From contig NC_049565.1 in NCBI RefSeq assembly GCF_013368755.1, positions 868,001 through 932,000 of the forward strand: 64,000 bases of DNA. Direction: 5' to 3'. This DNA is from Talaromyces rugulosus (lineage: Eukaryota; Ascomycota; Eurotiomycetes; Eurotiales; Trichocomaceae). Positions 33,137 through 44,105 of the stretch are shown here, one piece after another. The translations under genes and the position numbers were made by a program. The stretch's first letter is position 1. The number at the start of each line of letters is the position of its first letter. The notes under the pieces were generated by a model. It was not told where the DNA came from. It did not search any database and was given only the letters and a program-made list of their open reading frames with translations.

Positions 33137-36100
33137 CTGGTTCCCATGAATTGTGTTCAGGTCCGTATCCTTTCCAGCTGACTAAGTAAAAGATTCTTCC
33201 TTCCACTAACTTTCTCTTCAGAATGTTTTCAACTTCATATTCATCCTCGGTTGCTTCGTCGTTACTGTTTTCTGGGTTTTCGGTTGGTTCCAATAATGAG
33301 ATGTGAAATACTGGGTGCACTTTCATTCTTGCTGGTAGTCGGAGTTTGTAATTGTCGTTGGCGAGTTTTTCTTGAATCGTGAAAGGTCCGTATTTGATAG
33401 CGTCAAGTTTGTTGCTTGGTCTCTTGCTTGGAATGTTGAAATTTTTCTGTCCAATTGTTCGTCGTAGTAAGTAAACTTTCTCCCCCTTTTTGAGGATTGG
33501 CGCGTCCTCGCGCTTCTTGTCGTAGTAGGTCTTCATTCGGTTTTCAGCCCACTTGATGTCTTTCGATATTGTCTGATGGAGTGCCTGTAGTTTGTTGGCT
33601 TGTATTATCGCGGCTTCGGATAATCCTTCTCGTGGTACTTCAGACCATGTCATTCTTGGGTGTCGTCCAAGATTTGCAAAATGTGGAACTTGTTTCGTCG
33701 TAGCGTTTTCTGCATTGTTTAATGCGAACTGTGCTAATGGTAGTAGTTCTACCCAGTTATCTTGTTCCCAGTCTAAATAGTGTCGAAAATACTGTTCAAC
33801 TGTTTGAATCATTCTTTCAGACTGGCCATCAGTCTGTTGGTGATTCGCGGTTGATAGTTTGTGATGCATTCCGCATGCTTTTGCAATTGTCTGCCAATAT
33901 TTGGATGTGAACAACTTGTCTCGGTCCGTGATGAGTTCGTTTGGTAATCCGGTCCATACAAAAACTTTTCGTAACATAAGTTTTGCACATTGTTCTGCTG
34001 TCATATCCTTTGGTGTTGGTTCTAGGATAACATATTTCGTAAGTCGGTCGACTGTTATTATGGCATCGGTGTAGGTAACTCCTGTTACTGGGTCCTTGGA
34101 CTGCGGTAGTCCTTGGATAAAGTCAACAGTGATACTTTTCCATGCTTCTTCTGGTACTTCCGGTATTTGCATTTTTCCAAAGGGTTTGTGGTGTACTGCC
34201 TTGTTTCTGTTGCATTCGTCGCAGTTTCTGATGTAATTCTCAACCCTTTTTCGGACATAAGGAAAGTAGAATGTTCGGGTAATCATTTCGATTGTCCTTT
34301 CAACTCCTTGGTGTCCTTTTGTTGGAGGATCGTGGTAGCGCTGAATGACTTCCGTAGTCATATTCTGCGGTACTCTGATCATTCCATTCCATATCGCTAA
34401 GCCTTTCTGAACATTTTTCGTAACTTGTCCGGCTTGTAATTCTTCTTGTATTTTTTGATCCTTGTTGGTTTCCTGATGCATTCGTTCGTAGAATGGATCA
34501 TCGTCAACAACTCTTATTGCGGTCGCAATGATTGCATTGTGGTTGTGGCGTAGAACTCCTGATTCTTCTTGCAGAATGTTTGTCTTGGGGGGTTCTATCC
34601 CGATCGCGTAATCTGGTCGTCTGCTTAATGCGTCTGCGGCTGCATTTTGTTTTCCTGGAATATGTTCAATCCTGTAATTGAATTTGGCTAGTTCTTCGGC
34701 CCATCGTATTTGTCTTCCAGATAATTCTTTTGTTGTCGTGAAGTATTTCAAATTGTGATGGTCGCTTTTGACGATTACTTCATGTTTTGCTCCTTGGAGA
34801 TAGTGTCGCCATTGTCGAAATGCTTGAACTATCGCGAGTAATTCTCGGTCGTGAACGTCGTAGTTAACTTCCGCCGATGTAAACTTTCTCGAGTAGAATG
34901 CGACAATCTGCGTTTCTCCCTTTTCATTGATTTGTTCATGGATTGCTCCAAGAGCATATCCAGATGCGTCTGTTCGTAGAATGCTTTGTAATTCTGGGTT
35001 AAACAGTTGTAATATTGGCGCAATTTTAACGAGTTCTTTAACGTTTTCAAAAGATCGTTGTCTTCTTGCTGTCCAATCAAATGGTTCGTCTTTTTTCAGC
35101 AATTCTGTCATTGGTGTTGTAACGTCTGAGTATTTCTCAAGATATCGTCGAACGTATCCGCTGGCTCCAAGAAAAGATTGTACGTCGTGGACGTTCGTTG
35201 GAGTTGGCCATTCGAGGATAGCGTCTAATTTTTCTTTCGGTATCTCTAGTCCGTTTGTTGTATATACCATTCCTAGGTAGTTGACTCGTGTGGTGTCGAA
35301 TTCACACTTCTTGATTTTGAGAGTCAATCCTGCTTCCATAAGTTTTGTCATAACCAGTCGTACATGGTTATCGTGTTCCTTCGGGTCTTTTGAGTAGACT
35401 ATAACATCATCGAAGTATACTGCAACGAAGAGGTTAAGGTATTCTCGTAGGATGTGGGTCATAAACCTCGCGAATTCTGCTGGTAGCCGTTTGAGTCCCA
35501 TAGGCGCTACTAGCCATTCGTACAGTCCCAAGTCTGTAAGGAATGCTGTTTTCCAGATGTCGTCATTTTTCATTCGTAGGTTGTAGTATCCCCATTCAAC
35601 GTCGAACATTGTCATGATTTTTGCACCTTGCAATAAATCTCTCTTCTGTTCCTGATGTGGCGCTTTGTTTGCGTCGTCTTCGGTCATGTTATTTAATTTT
35701 CGGTAGTCGATGACCATTCGTGGTGATCCGTCGCGTTTTGGTACAAACATTGCTTGTGCAGAAGCCTTTGCTTTTGATTCTCTGATGTAACCGGCTGCTA
35801 AGAATTTCTCAATGAATTCCTTAGTAGTTCGGAGTTCATCTTGTGAGATTTGTCGTTGCTTCACTTGTGGTACCTGTGCTCCTGCTTTGAGAGGTATCTC
35901 TGCTTCGTATTCTTTTTCGTGTTGTGGTAGTCGGTATTCTTTTTTCACAAATAATTCGGTAAAGTCTCGGTATTTCTCTGGTAGCTTGTCGAGCACTTCC
36001 TTCAGTTCCTTTTCGTAGATTTCTTTTGGTTTCCTTCGTGTTTCAATTTGTCGGCCTATTTCGTTTATTTCTTCAGCATGTTTCACCTTCAACTGCTGGT

Positions 36101-38843
36101 CCGGTTTGATCCCCATTTGCTCTGTTTGTAGCATCTTCAGGTCTATTGACACTGTCTCGTGTTTCCAGTCAATGACAGGATTATGTTTTCGTAGCCATGT
36201 CATTCCGAGTATAACGTCGAAATCCTTTCGCTCGAACGGACTTAAATCCAGTTGGATGCTTTCTTCATGTTCTCCTGATTTGATTGTGATGTTTTCAGTT
36301 CGTCGTACGAATCCTTCGATTGTGATTTGTCCTTCAAAATTTTGTACAGTATGCCATAGGTTTGTCTCGTACGTTTGGATCCTGTTTTTCTTGACGTATG
36401 CTTCGCTAATGTAATTCGTCGATGCTCCCGAGTCAAGGAGTAATTTGGCTTCGTGTCCGTCGATTGTTCCTTTGATAATGATCACAGTTTCTCCTGTCTT
36501 GATAGTTGTGGCAATAAGGTGGTGTCCTTTTCTGTGTCTTTCAAGGTATCGTTTCTGTGATAGAACAATTTCGGTCCAATCTTCATCGGTGTAGATGACT
36601 CGTCCTTCGTGGTATGGACATTTTTTCGCGTAGCACTGGTCAGTTTCGATGCTATTATGGAAAGGATGCCAAATTTCTTCTGCGTAGCACCAACATTCGT
36701 TCCAGCCCTTCGGACAGTCCGGGATGGGTTGATAGATGATCATCGGTGCCGTTGGCTTCCATTTGTTCTTTTCCTTTTCTTCGAGGTGAGTCGGACATTT
36801 TGACTCATAGCATTGCGTCCAGTGTATTTTCTTGTGATGGTGTCCTCCATATTGTGGGTAGTACATGCATGAACATCTTTCGGTATGCCCAAGCATCGGG
36901 TGGCACAACCGTGTTCCTTTGGTGAGTGAGACGTATTCGAATTCGTTTGCGAGTGCGATGTTCTTTTTCCCGTGCATATCGCATTTGTGAAATGTCCACT
37001 CGTGGCATTCTTCGCATTCAAGGATGTGTTGTCGGTATGTCTGAATAGAGTCTTCCCAACATACTGGTTTGGGTGGTTTGCAACTGCATTCTCGTTTTGG
37101 TTCTTCGTAGTCGATTTCAGGGAATTCCTCTGTTGTTTCGGAGTCTTCACTGTTTGTTTCCGGAATCTCAATTCTTGTTCCTGGAACCGTCGTGCTGGTT
37201 CCTAGGACTGAATCCCATTCTTTCCTTGTGATTGGTGGTCGTTTCTGGAACAGTCTGATTGTTTCATTTGCTTGGTGGATCGCCCTTGCGGCGTCTCTTC
37301 TGAGGTTTGTTGTTCTTGTTAACTGTGATTGTTGCGGGGTGTCTGGTTCTCGATCCGAGTCCTCGTGGTCAACTTCTCTGTCTTTTCCACCGTCTCGAAA
37401 CGTCAGGGGGTGTTGGCTTTCACTTCCTGATGAAAGGTCATCAATACGCCGTCCAGCGGTTTTGCTGTATTGGTCTTCTCTGCGAGGTTCTCTGATTGGT
37501 CCTTTCTCTTGACCTTGTTGTAGGTGAGGTTGCGCTTCTTCCGGGTTAGCGTCTTCTTCCTGGGGTGGTTCCCTTTCTGAACTCTGTCTGAGGCGTCCCT
37601 TAGATTGCCCAGGGGTATCTTCTTGCTCGAAATTCTTGAGCGATTCGTATATTTCCTTTTCTAGTATCGGTCCCCAGAAGTCCTTGACTTCGTCGACCTG
37701 TTCATTTTCTGACTCCTCCTCCTCACTGTCCGAGGGGGTCACAATTGTCTGGTGTATGGCCGCAATTTGTTGATGGACTGTTGTTATTTTCTGAGGGCTG
37801 GCGTTACCGTTCTGTCTGCCTTGCCCTGATCGGCACTGTCGTGCAAAGTGTCCTTTTCGTCCGCACTTGTAACAGGCTTTGTTTTCCTTGCGCTTGGCCA
37901 TTTCTTCCTTACTGATCACGTTGTTGAGCTGCATCTTGACATCGCCGTCCTTGTCGTATTGGGTTCCTCGCTTTGCCGATGTGTTGGCATACTGAGGGAA
38001 TCCTCCAACTTTCTTCCATCTCTGAAACTCCTGTCGCTTCTGTTTGATCTCGAACAGTTTGTTGTCAATCTTGACCGCCATCTCAATGAATCTGTCAATG
38101 TTGTCGGGTCGGTCGAGTTTGATGAGTTCCGTCTGGACTTCTTCCTTGAGCATGTTCTCAAAGGTTGCGATTTGAATAGCATCATCATAGTGTAGTGGTG
38201 TTACTATCTGTCGGAATTTGGTTGCCAACTGCTGAGCGGATCCGGTCTGTCGTAGGTATCTTAGTTGTCTTTCCGCGGTCCGTAGCTCGTCGATGTTTCC
38301 GAACGCTTCTCCAAGTTTCTGTTTGAACATGCCGTAGTTCGAAAACAGTTCCCTGGTGATAGTCCCCCAACTACTTCTGTCGGTAGTGTACAATTCACTT
38401 AGCATGGGTTGTATCCATTCTGCTGCTGCATCGGTAAAGCATGATGCCACAAAGATCATTTTCTTTTTGTCATGGGTGATCTGGTTGGCTTCGATATGCA
38501 TTTCCATGTTGACCAAAAATGTCTTCAACTTGGATCTAGTTCCGTCGAAGGTCATGGGTTTTGGTAGTTTGACCCTGTTGCCGGCTGTTCCAGCTTCGCC
38601 AGGTGGTATAGCCATGACTTGAGCTTCGAGTTGGTTGACATGATCGTCTCTTTCAGCGACCGCAGCTTGCAGTCTTTGAATGTGTTCATTCATTTGATCG
38701 ATGACTCTTTCCAACGTGGTGAATCTTTGCTGGGTTTGCTCGTCGGGTTCATCGTCACTGTCTTGATCGACTGGTCTTGCTTGTCTTGCAGGTGGGCGCG
38801 GAGTTGCCGGTCCTGCTGCTGGTGCGTTGCTATTTCCTGCCAT
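33054..38843 (-). CDS. Gag-Pol polyprotein of element A (chromovirus type)
   Basis: 1929 residues in one uninterrupted frame from ATG 38843, without the usual gag-pol frameshift. In order: Gag with zinc knuckle CYKCGRKGHFARQC at about 322-335; an acidic linker; an unusual Cys/His-rich segment at about 583-745; aspartic protease LLLDSGAS near 803; reverse transcriptase with VYFDDVIVY near 1143; RNase H LRTDASGYALGA near 1290; and integrase with an HHCC zinc domain near 1520-1555. The integrase D,D,E core follows (TVDFIQGLP near 1577, TDRDKLF near 1642, E in NHQQTDGQSERM near 1672). A C-terminal chromodomain (YEVENILKRKLVEG to WKGYGPEHNSWEP) lies near 1865-1905. Known function: copying and integration of the element, with the chromodomain steering insertion to heterochromatin. 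All catalytic residues are visible and the copy looks competent. Confidence 0.95.
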   Translation of the reverse strand: MAGNSNAPAAGPATPRPPARQARPVDQDSDDEPDEQTQQRFTTLERVIDQMNEHIQRLQAAVAERDDHVNQLEAQVMAIPPGEAGTAGNRVKLPKPMTFDGTRSKLKTFLVNMEMHIEANQITHDKKKMIFVASCFTDAAAEWIQPMLSELYTTDRSSWGTITRELFSNYGMFKQKLGEAFGNIDELRTAERQLRYLRQTGSAQQLATKFRQIVTPLHYDDAIQIATFENMLKEEVQTELIKLDRPDNIDRFIEMAVKIDNKLFEIKQKRQEFQRWKKVGGFPQYANTSAKRGTQYDKDGDVKMQLNNVISKEEMAKRKENKACYKCGRKGHFARQCRSGQGRQNGNASPQKITTVHQQIAAIHQTIVTPSDSEEEESENEQVDEVKDFWGPILEKEIYESLKNFEQEDTPGQSKGRLRQSSEREPPQEEDANPEEAQPHLQQGQEKGPIREPRREDQYSKTAGRRIDDLSSGSESQHPLTFRDGGKDREVDHEDSDREPDTPQQSQLTRTTNLRRDAARAIHQANETIRLFQKRPPITRKEWDSVLGTSTTVPGTRIEIPETNSEDSETTEEFPEIDYEEPKRECSCKPPKPVCWEDSIQTYRQHILECEECHEWTFHKCDMHGKKNIALANEFEYVSLTKGTRLCHPMLGHTERCSCMYYPQYGGHHHKKIHWTQCYESKCPTHLEEKEKNKWKPTAPMIIYQPIPDCPKGWNECWCYAEEIWHPFHNSIETDQCYAKKCPYHEGRVIYTDEDWTEIVLSQKRYLERHRKGHHLIATTIKTGETVIIIKGTIDGHEAKLLLDSGASTNYISEAYVKKNRIQTYETNLWHTVQNFEGQITIEGFVRRTENITIKSGEHEESIQLDLSPFERKDFDVILGMTWLRKHNPVIDWKHETVSIDLKMLQTEQMGIKPDQQLKVKHAEEINEIGRQIETRRKPKEIYEKELKEVLDKLPEKYRDFTELFVKKEYRLPQHEKEYEAEIPLKAGAQVPQVKQRQISQDELRTTKEFIEKFLAAGYIRESKAKASAQAMFVPKRDGSPRMVIDYRKLNNMTEDDANKAPHQEQKRDLLQGAKIMTMFDVEWGYYNLRMKNDDIWKTAFLTDLGLYEWLVAPMGLKRLPAEFARFMTHILREYLNLFVAVYFDDVIVYSKDPKEHDNHVRLVMTKLMEAGLTLKIKKCEFDTTRVNYLGMVYTTNGLEIPKEKLDAILEWPTPTNVHDVQSFLGASGYVRRYLEKYSDVTTPMTELLKKDEPFDWTARRQRSFENVKELVKIAPILQLFNPELQSILRTDASGYALGAIHEQINEKGETQIVAFYSRKFTSAEVNYDVHDRELLAIVQAFRQWRHYLQGAKHEVIVKSDHHNLKYFTTTKELSGRQIRWAEELAKFNYRIEHIPGKQNAAADALSRRPDYAIGIEPPKTNILQEESGVLRHNHNAIIATAIRVVDDDPFYERMHQETNKDQKIQEELQAGQVTKNVQKGLAIWNGMIRVPQNMTTEVIQRYHDPPTKGHQGVERTIEMITRTFYFPYVRKRVENYIRNCDECNRNKAVHHKPFGKMQIPEVPEEAWKSITVDFIQGLPQSKDPVTGVTYTDAIITVDRLTKYVILEPTPKDMTAEQCAKLMLRKVFVWTGLPNELITDRDKLFTSKYWQTIAKACGMHHKLSTANHQQTDGQSERMIQTVEQYFRHYLDWEQDNWVELLPLAQFALNNAENATTKQVPHFANLGRHPRMTWSEVPREGLSEAAIIQANKLQALHQTISKDIKWAENRMKTYYDKKREDAPILKKGEKVYLLRRTIGQKNFNIPSKRPSNKLDAIKYGPFTIQEKLANDNYKLRLPARMKVHPVFHISLLEPTENPENSNDEATEDEYEVENILKRKLVEGRIFYLVSWKGYGPEHNSWEPVRHLNCPEKIRAFRQKETRKGRGRTRC

Positions 38844-38903
38844 GATTAGCTCGTTAGTAAGGTTCGATTGCTTACCTAGTTCTCAAAACTTCGTGTTATG
38901 AGG

Positions 38904-38913
38904 GTGTTTTATT
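38904..38913 (-). promoter_or_regulatory. Candidate primer-binding site of element A (self-priming type)
   Basis: The sense strand reads AATAAAACAC at the 5' LTR/interior junction. No TGG tRNA-type start is visible. The reverse complement GTGTTTTATT occurs inside the sense LTR (39096-39087), allowing intramolecular pairing as known for Tf1/sushi elements. Confidence 0.45.
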
Positions 38914-39524
38914 GTCAATCGGTTCAACAACTCGTCACCAAGATGTGAATCGGGGTGGGTATTCTGCTAACAGAAGGCAAGATGAGAACGTTGTGTAAGG
39001 CAATCCTAGGATAAGTAGAGTACTATCGCAATGATAGGCTGCAAAGTATGTTGAAGAGTAATAGTAGTATACTATTTGCTTAAGAGAATAAAACACAATA
39101 AGCTAGATACATGATGGTAAATGAGTGTCCTTATATAGCTGATCCTAAACATAGCGAGCATAGTCAAGCTCTGCTTGACTATGTCAGTACATAGTTCCTT
39201 AGCATAGTCTCACTATGTTGACTATGCAGTCACGTGCCTAAGTCCGTAAGGTGGGTCTTTTCGTATGGAGACTCTTTTTGCGTGGAGATCCTTTCCGTAC
39301 GGGATCTCTTTTCGTACGGAGTCTGTTTTCGTATGGAAACCATTTCCATACGACACAGGCTTCCGTTCGATGAGTCATTCCATGCGGGAGTATAAGTGTA
39401 GGCGTTTCTTCCTTCTCGGGTACAATCAGAGATTCTACCCCACGAGAATATCCAATAACCTTTGCTTATGTAACTAGCGTCCGCTGTCACATCTATTGGC
39501 TGAGCGTTATCGATTCTTATGACA
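38913..39524 (-). repeat. LTR of element A (5' LTR)
   Basis: 612 bp, same sequence as 31878-32489 by eye. It includes AATAAAACAC at 39087-39096, which recurs at the LTR/interior junction 38904-38913 in inverted form. Confidence 0.92.
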
Positions 39525-39866
39525 GTGGTGCAGGTTTAGGACAGTATTAGATAATATAATCTGGTTTTCTATATTGAAAACAGTTGTCTATTTTAATAAT
39601 ATTAATTAGCAGGCCTGTAAGTGTCCAGTCTATAACTTAGGACTGTTCTCTATCAGAAAAGATTCCTTTTGTAAATAGACAAGAAGTATTCCATTTATAT
39701 CAAAACTAGATATTATTAATCCTTTTTAGCTCTTTAAGATTGTTTACTACTCAGTGTAAGCGTTTATAGAAAGCTTTATACTGTTTTAATATGTCGCTTC
39801 TGATAGTCACATACCTTATTTCTTAGTTAATCACAGTTTTTAGTTATAAGATTTTTATATTATTAG

Positions 39867-40012
39867 TAGTCTTCCGCACGACCCAGTAAAACCCAGACCC
39901 AACCCAGACCCAACCCAGACTGGGTTGGGTTTTGGGTCAAACATGTCGACCCAGTAATGGGTCTGGGTTGGACTGGGTAACCCAGTACTGGGCCTGGGGC
40001 CCCAAATTGGGT
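39867..40012 (+). repeat. Left TIR and subterminal ACCCAG array of the hAT
   Basis: 19-bp TIR followed by about 130 bp of direct and inverted ACCCAG/CTGGGTT copies. These are likely transposase-binding sites, as in other hAT elements (Ac subterminal repeats). Confidence 0.75.
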
Positions 40013-40150
40013 TACAAACATAACAAATATACCAAGAATTCTAATTGCATAACTTATGCATTTTGTAGTTGTATTTTTGAGTATTTACTTTACAGATTTA
40101 TTAGGAAAAAAGGTAAAAGAAAAGCCTTTATTTAGAATTTACATATTTAA

Positions 40151-42764
40151 CTAATGATATTCAAATATATCATCTTCCCGGCTCTTACGTTTCCGCCCTG
40201 ATACCCGTGTCTGTGTACAGGTTGGTGGTAATGACGGTGAGCCTGGACTATCTGGTTCAGCAGCAGATAAGGAAGTCGTATCTAGTCCTATATCCTCCAT
40301 TTCATTCTCTGGTCCATTTTCTAGCTCATCCTCTTGCTCCTCTGTATCACTAATTGGATTGATCTCATCCTTGTTAAGCTTCTCTTCCCTTTCTTCTTTC
40401 GCCGCCTCAAGCTCATCCTGTGAGAAGAATTTTTCAAGAAGCTTTGCTTCCTGTGCCTCTATATCGAATTTGGATGTACAAAGAAACATCATCAACTCCT
40501 CAATCGTCTCGGTCTTCATTCTCCCACGACGATAGTGACAAACATCTCGAGCAGTATTAAAGAGGCGTTCCACTCCTGCACCAGTGGCTGGGAAGGAGAG
40601 CGCATCTCGCGCAAGGGCGGCAATAGCTGGAAAGCGATATTGATGCTCTTTCCAAAAGATAAGTGGCCCAACAGAAACAGTATCTAGTTTAAGATTAGTG
40701 AACTAGCAATACATAGGTAGTGGATAATCACTGACCACTATCAAGATATTGACTAATTTCATCAGTCATCGCTCGTGGCTGTATATCCTTTCCATCAAGC
40801 ATCTCCTCCAGCCTTGAGCTTGGTTGAGCTGCAGTGTGAGAGCTGTATGCATCCTGGCTTTGACTTTTTACTTGCGCTTGGTATGGGATGAGGGCTTGCT
40901 GAAAGGCGTTGCGATAGATATCTCGCCACTTCTGATCCCAATCGCTAGAGAGAAAGAATCTAAATTTATTCACTGGTGCAAGCATCGTACTGACGGCATA
41001 GATATGCCCTCGAATAGTATCGGTTTGAGCGTAGTACTCATCAAGCTTGGTCCGTCCAGCGTCCAGTGCGTCCAGCATTTGTTTCTTCCATGGGACACGC
41101 TTCCGTTGTAGCTGTGTCTGTGATCGCTCAAGATGATCAAAAAGTCGGTTGTAAATCTTGAACACATAGTGGGCAGTGACGTCTCGAGTCTTTGATAACT
41201 GGGTTGTATAATCGAAGAACGGCTCAGTGATACAGAGAAGATAGTCAATTTGGCGCCACTCGTGCTCGCTAAGTAGCATCTCCTCACAGTCATACTCTGC
41301 ACAAAATAAAGAGAAGATAGCACGTAGCCGTTTGGCCCGGCGAAGCATAAGAAATGTAGAATTCCATCGTGTTTTCACATCTTGGATGGGAACAATCTTG
41401 ACGTTTGTTGTCTGAAGATTGTAGAATGTCTCTCGGCGCTGGGGGCTTGCATTTATATAAATTGCAAGATAACGTACTTTGTTCAATGTAGAAGAGATCT
41501 GACATTGCTTCGCATTCTCTTGAACCAGCCTGGACTGACTCTCTGTCCACTTTGTCTCCGCGGATTCATTGGATGGAACTGCCTTAATCCGAACAAGAAG
41601 CTGATTAAGACTGAGCTGGATAACATGGGCAAGGCATGGTATTCGTGTAATAATGACACCATCTGATAAAGCTTGTTGGAGAGACGCAGCTAATGCCTTA
41701 TTGTTTGATGCATTATCTGTGGTCAGCCCAAACACTCTATCTTCAATGTTGTTCTCTACCAGGGTTTCCATCAGAACACCACTTAAGTAAGACCCCGTAT
41801 GTGTACCGTGAAGTGGCTTAAAACCAAGAAGCACCTCACGATAAACCCAATCACTGTCGATAAAATAACCAGTGATCGCCATAAATGCCTGCGAGAATGG
41901 AGATGTCCAACAGTCAAGCGCAATAGATATCTTTGAACCAGCAGGTAGCGTACGAAGAACCCGCTGCTGCCGGTCTTTGACCAAGCTCCCTAATCGGCGA
42001 CGGATTGTATCGGCAGACGGGATCACTGGAGCGACAAGAGCAGAACGCGCTTTGTAGATAATCCGCTTAAATGATGGATGCTCGATGAGGTGGAATGGTA
42101 GCCGATTGAGAGTCAGGAATTGCAAGATATCGTCTTCCCAGTCCTCTTGTAAAAAGGGTATATCTGCTGAGATTTCGCCCTAGGAAGACATACCATAGAT
42201 TAGTATCTAAGTATCGTTTCACAGTCTAAAACATACCTCTTTTTGGAGAAACTTTGTAATCTCTGCCTTCTTTCCCTTCTCCGACCGTAGGCACCCAGCT
42301 GTCTTCAGATGTTTCTGGATTGTTGATGTGCCGTGATACTGCGCTTTGCCGGAACTGTTCAGACTCAGGGAATAAGGATGCTCAAGAATCTTTCCACAGC
42401 GTTTGCACATGACCTTTGGTGTGCCATCTACACCCTCAGCAACCTGGTTGTAGCTATTCCAGATCACCGTGTGGCGATGTGAATCCCAGTTGATCTTTCT
42501 TTTCCGCCCATAGTCCGTCTGTAACCACCAGTCGATAAACTCGTTGTGTGACATCTTGTCGTAGAGAACAAACCTATTCCGGCGATCAGGTCCAACACGT
42601 ATCAAAGAAGGGGGAACGAGGAGGTCATCTGGCCGGTGGAAGCCAGAATCAATTGTATGATGACTTGCGGATGGAGTGATTTGTTGCGTTGAGAGAGATG
42701 GAAGATCATCAATATCTCCACTATAAAGTGACGATGTGAAGTCGGAAAGCTGGCTTTGAGACAT
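40151..42764 (-). CDS. hAT-family transposase
   Basis: Three exons on the minus strand: 42764-42237, 42179-40736 and 40683-40151. The introns are 57 and 52 bp with GT-AG ends, and the total is 2505 bp, 834 residues, without a stop. The N-terminus carries a BED-type zinc finger near residues 118-160 (MCKRCGKILEHP to HLKTAGC). The RNase-H-like core shows SIALDCWTSPF and LTTDNASNN, the usual first and second catalytic aspartates. The C-terminal hATC dimerisation block is present (FWKEHQYRFPAIAALARDAL to GVERLFNTARD), followed by an acidic tail and a basic end (SGRKRKSRED). It should catalyse cut-and-paste transposition through the flanking TIRs. Every expected block is present, so the copy is potentially autonomous. 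Confidence 0.92.
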
Positions 42765-42965
42765 GACAAAAGATATGTAAGCATCACGAAGGGGAGAGGT
42801 AAAGGGAAAATATGAATAACATACTGAGATGGAAAAGCACTACAATTAGAAAAATGAGAAAAATGAGAAAGTCAAGTTAATTGATATGTCAGATGGAATG
42901 AATCCTTGTCCTCTCATTCATTGGTTTGGTATACTGATATTATGTGGACCTAATGCATTATCCCT

Positions 42966-43062
42966 GTAATAACCCAGTAATAGCCCAGAGACAACCCAGA
43001 GAACCCAGTCAAGGCCCAGTCAAACCCCAGTCAAACCCCAATTCCCACCCCAGTTTCCCCAA
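42966..43062 (+). repeat. Third ACCCAG-rich array, upstream of the transposase
   Basis: About 100 bp containing AACCCAGTAATAGCCCAG, AACCCAGAGAACCCAGTC and several CCCAGTC copies. It lies 200-300 bp before the transposase ATG, separate from the terminal arrays. It may bind transposase and regulate its own promoter (inference). Confidence 0.55.
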
Positions 43063-43525
43063 GCCTAGCCAAAAAAATTCATCCCGTCCTACTTTCAAAG
43101 TTGAAGCCTTCGACTTAAATGTAGATATCTAGGTATTCTGACAAGCGTCGGAATTATCAATAGAACGGTTTGATATTCTGACAACAGTAGAACATTTAAA
43201 CAGTTCAATACATTCTAATATTCCCCGAAATATTTATTTGATTCATGTAGAAATGTATAATGTGTGAATATATGTTTAACATATATAACTACATCGGTAC
43301 GACGATAGATGCGCATTTTCCCACCACACCGTAGATACGGCCTTTCCATGTAGAACGAGGCATTGTAAAAGATAAGCAACAGTGAATTCGATATGCCCTT
43401 TTCATATTTAAGAAATTCCTTAAAGATTTCATTGATTTCCTGGTAGAAAGTGTTCTATTTCAGTGTAAACATCAAAACGGGAAAAATGACGGCGTGTAAT
43501 TTAAATAATTATACCATAATTTATG

Positions 43526-43680
43526 CCGGAACTGGGTCGAAATGGGTTATTTCTGGGTTTTCTGGGGCCCCAGTGACTGGGCCTGGGTTGGGCCTGGGTT
43601 ATGAAGCTTCGACCCAGACCCAGACCGGGTTGGGTTTTGGGTCGTGACCTTCGACCCAAAATGGGTTATGCGGAAGTCTA
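43526..43680 (-). repeat. Right TIR and subterminal array of the hAT
   Basis: Direct and inverted GGGTTGGG/CTGGGCCTGGG and GACCCAGACCCAG copies ending in the TIR at 43662-43680. Confidence 0.75.
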
Positions 43681-44105
43681 ATTATTAGTCCATGATTAAT
43701 CTCCTGCAAGAAGTAATATCTATTCAAATTCATTAATAAAGTCCTAGAAAAAGATACACCCCTGTCATATACAGTTAAGTTCAAGATTTATCTTTTCTAT
43801 AAGTTGATAATCTTTAAACAGCACGTTAAGATGTATAAAGAAAGCTTTTAGTATAATAAAAATAACCATATTTACATTCCTATGAAGCTATATCTAGAGA
43901 TAGATCTTTATCTAGGCTTTTCTTGTTAATCATCTATAAGTGTATTATAGTTGCTTGTATAGTCCTTTAATCACTAGTATATCGACTGTTAATTTTATAT
44001 ATAGGATTACTATGAACTATATATATTATAAATAATCAGAGTTATTATATTTATTAGGATAGTTAAGAAAGTAGTGTGGTTTATTTATACTATATATAGA
44101 GGTTA

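Larger units (their letters stand above)
31878..39524 (-). mobile_element. Intact chromodomain Ty3/gypsy retrotransposon A
   Basis: 7647 bp, flanked by the 5-bp duplication GTGGT (31873-31877 and 39525-39529), with two 612-bp LTRs that appear identical by eye. On the minus strand it encodes a single 1929-residue Gag-Pol protein. A separate ORF lies antisense near the 3' LTR. It is inserted into the gag region of RIP-degraded B' but shows no RIP itself, so it arrived after B' was mutated. Identical LTRs and open frames suggest recent activity. Confidence 0.93.
39867..43680 (-). mobile_element. Intact hAT DNA transposon
   Basis: 3814 bp flanked by the 8-bp target duplication ATTATTAG (39859-39866 and 43681-43688). 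Terminal inverted repeats are TAGTCTTCCGCACGACCCA on the left and TAGACTTCCGCATAACCCA on the right (reverse complement), 16 of 19 positions matching. Both ends are packed with ACCCAG/CTGGGT motifs. It carries one three-exon transposase gene. It interrupts RIP-degraded B' and is itself unmutated. Confidence 0.92.

Noticed and set aside
39880..39995. GGGTTGGG/GGGTTTTGGG runs resembling telomeric repeats
   Set aside because: They are not tandem TTAGGG, occur in both orientations, and sit just inside hAT inverted repeats at both ends, so they are subterminal transposon repeats.
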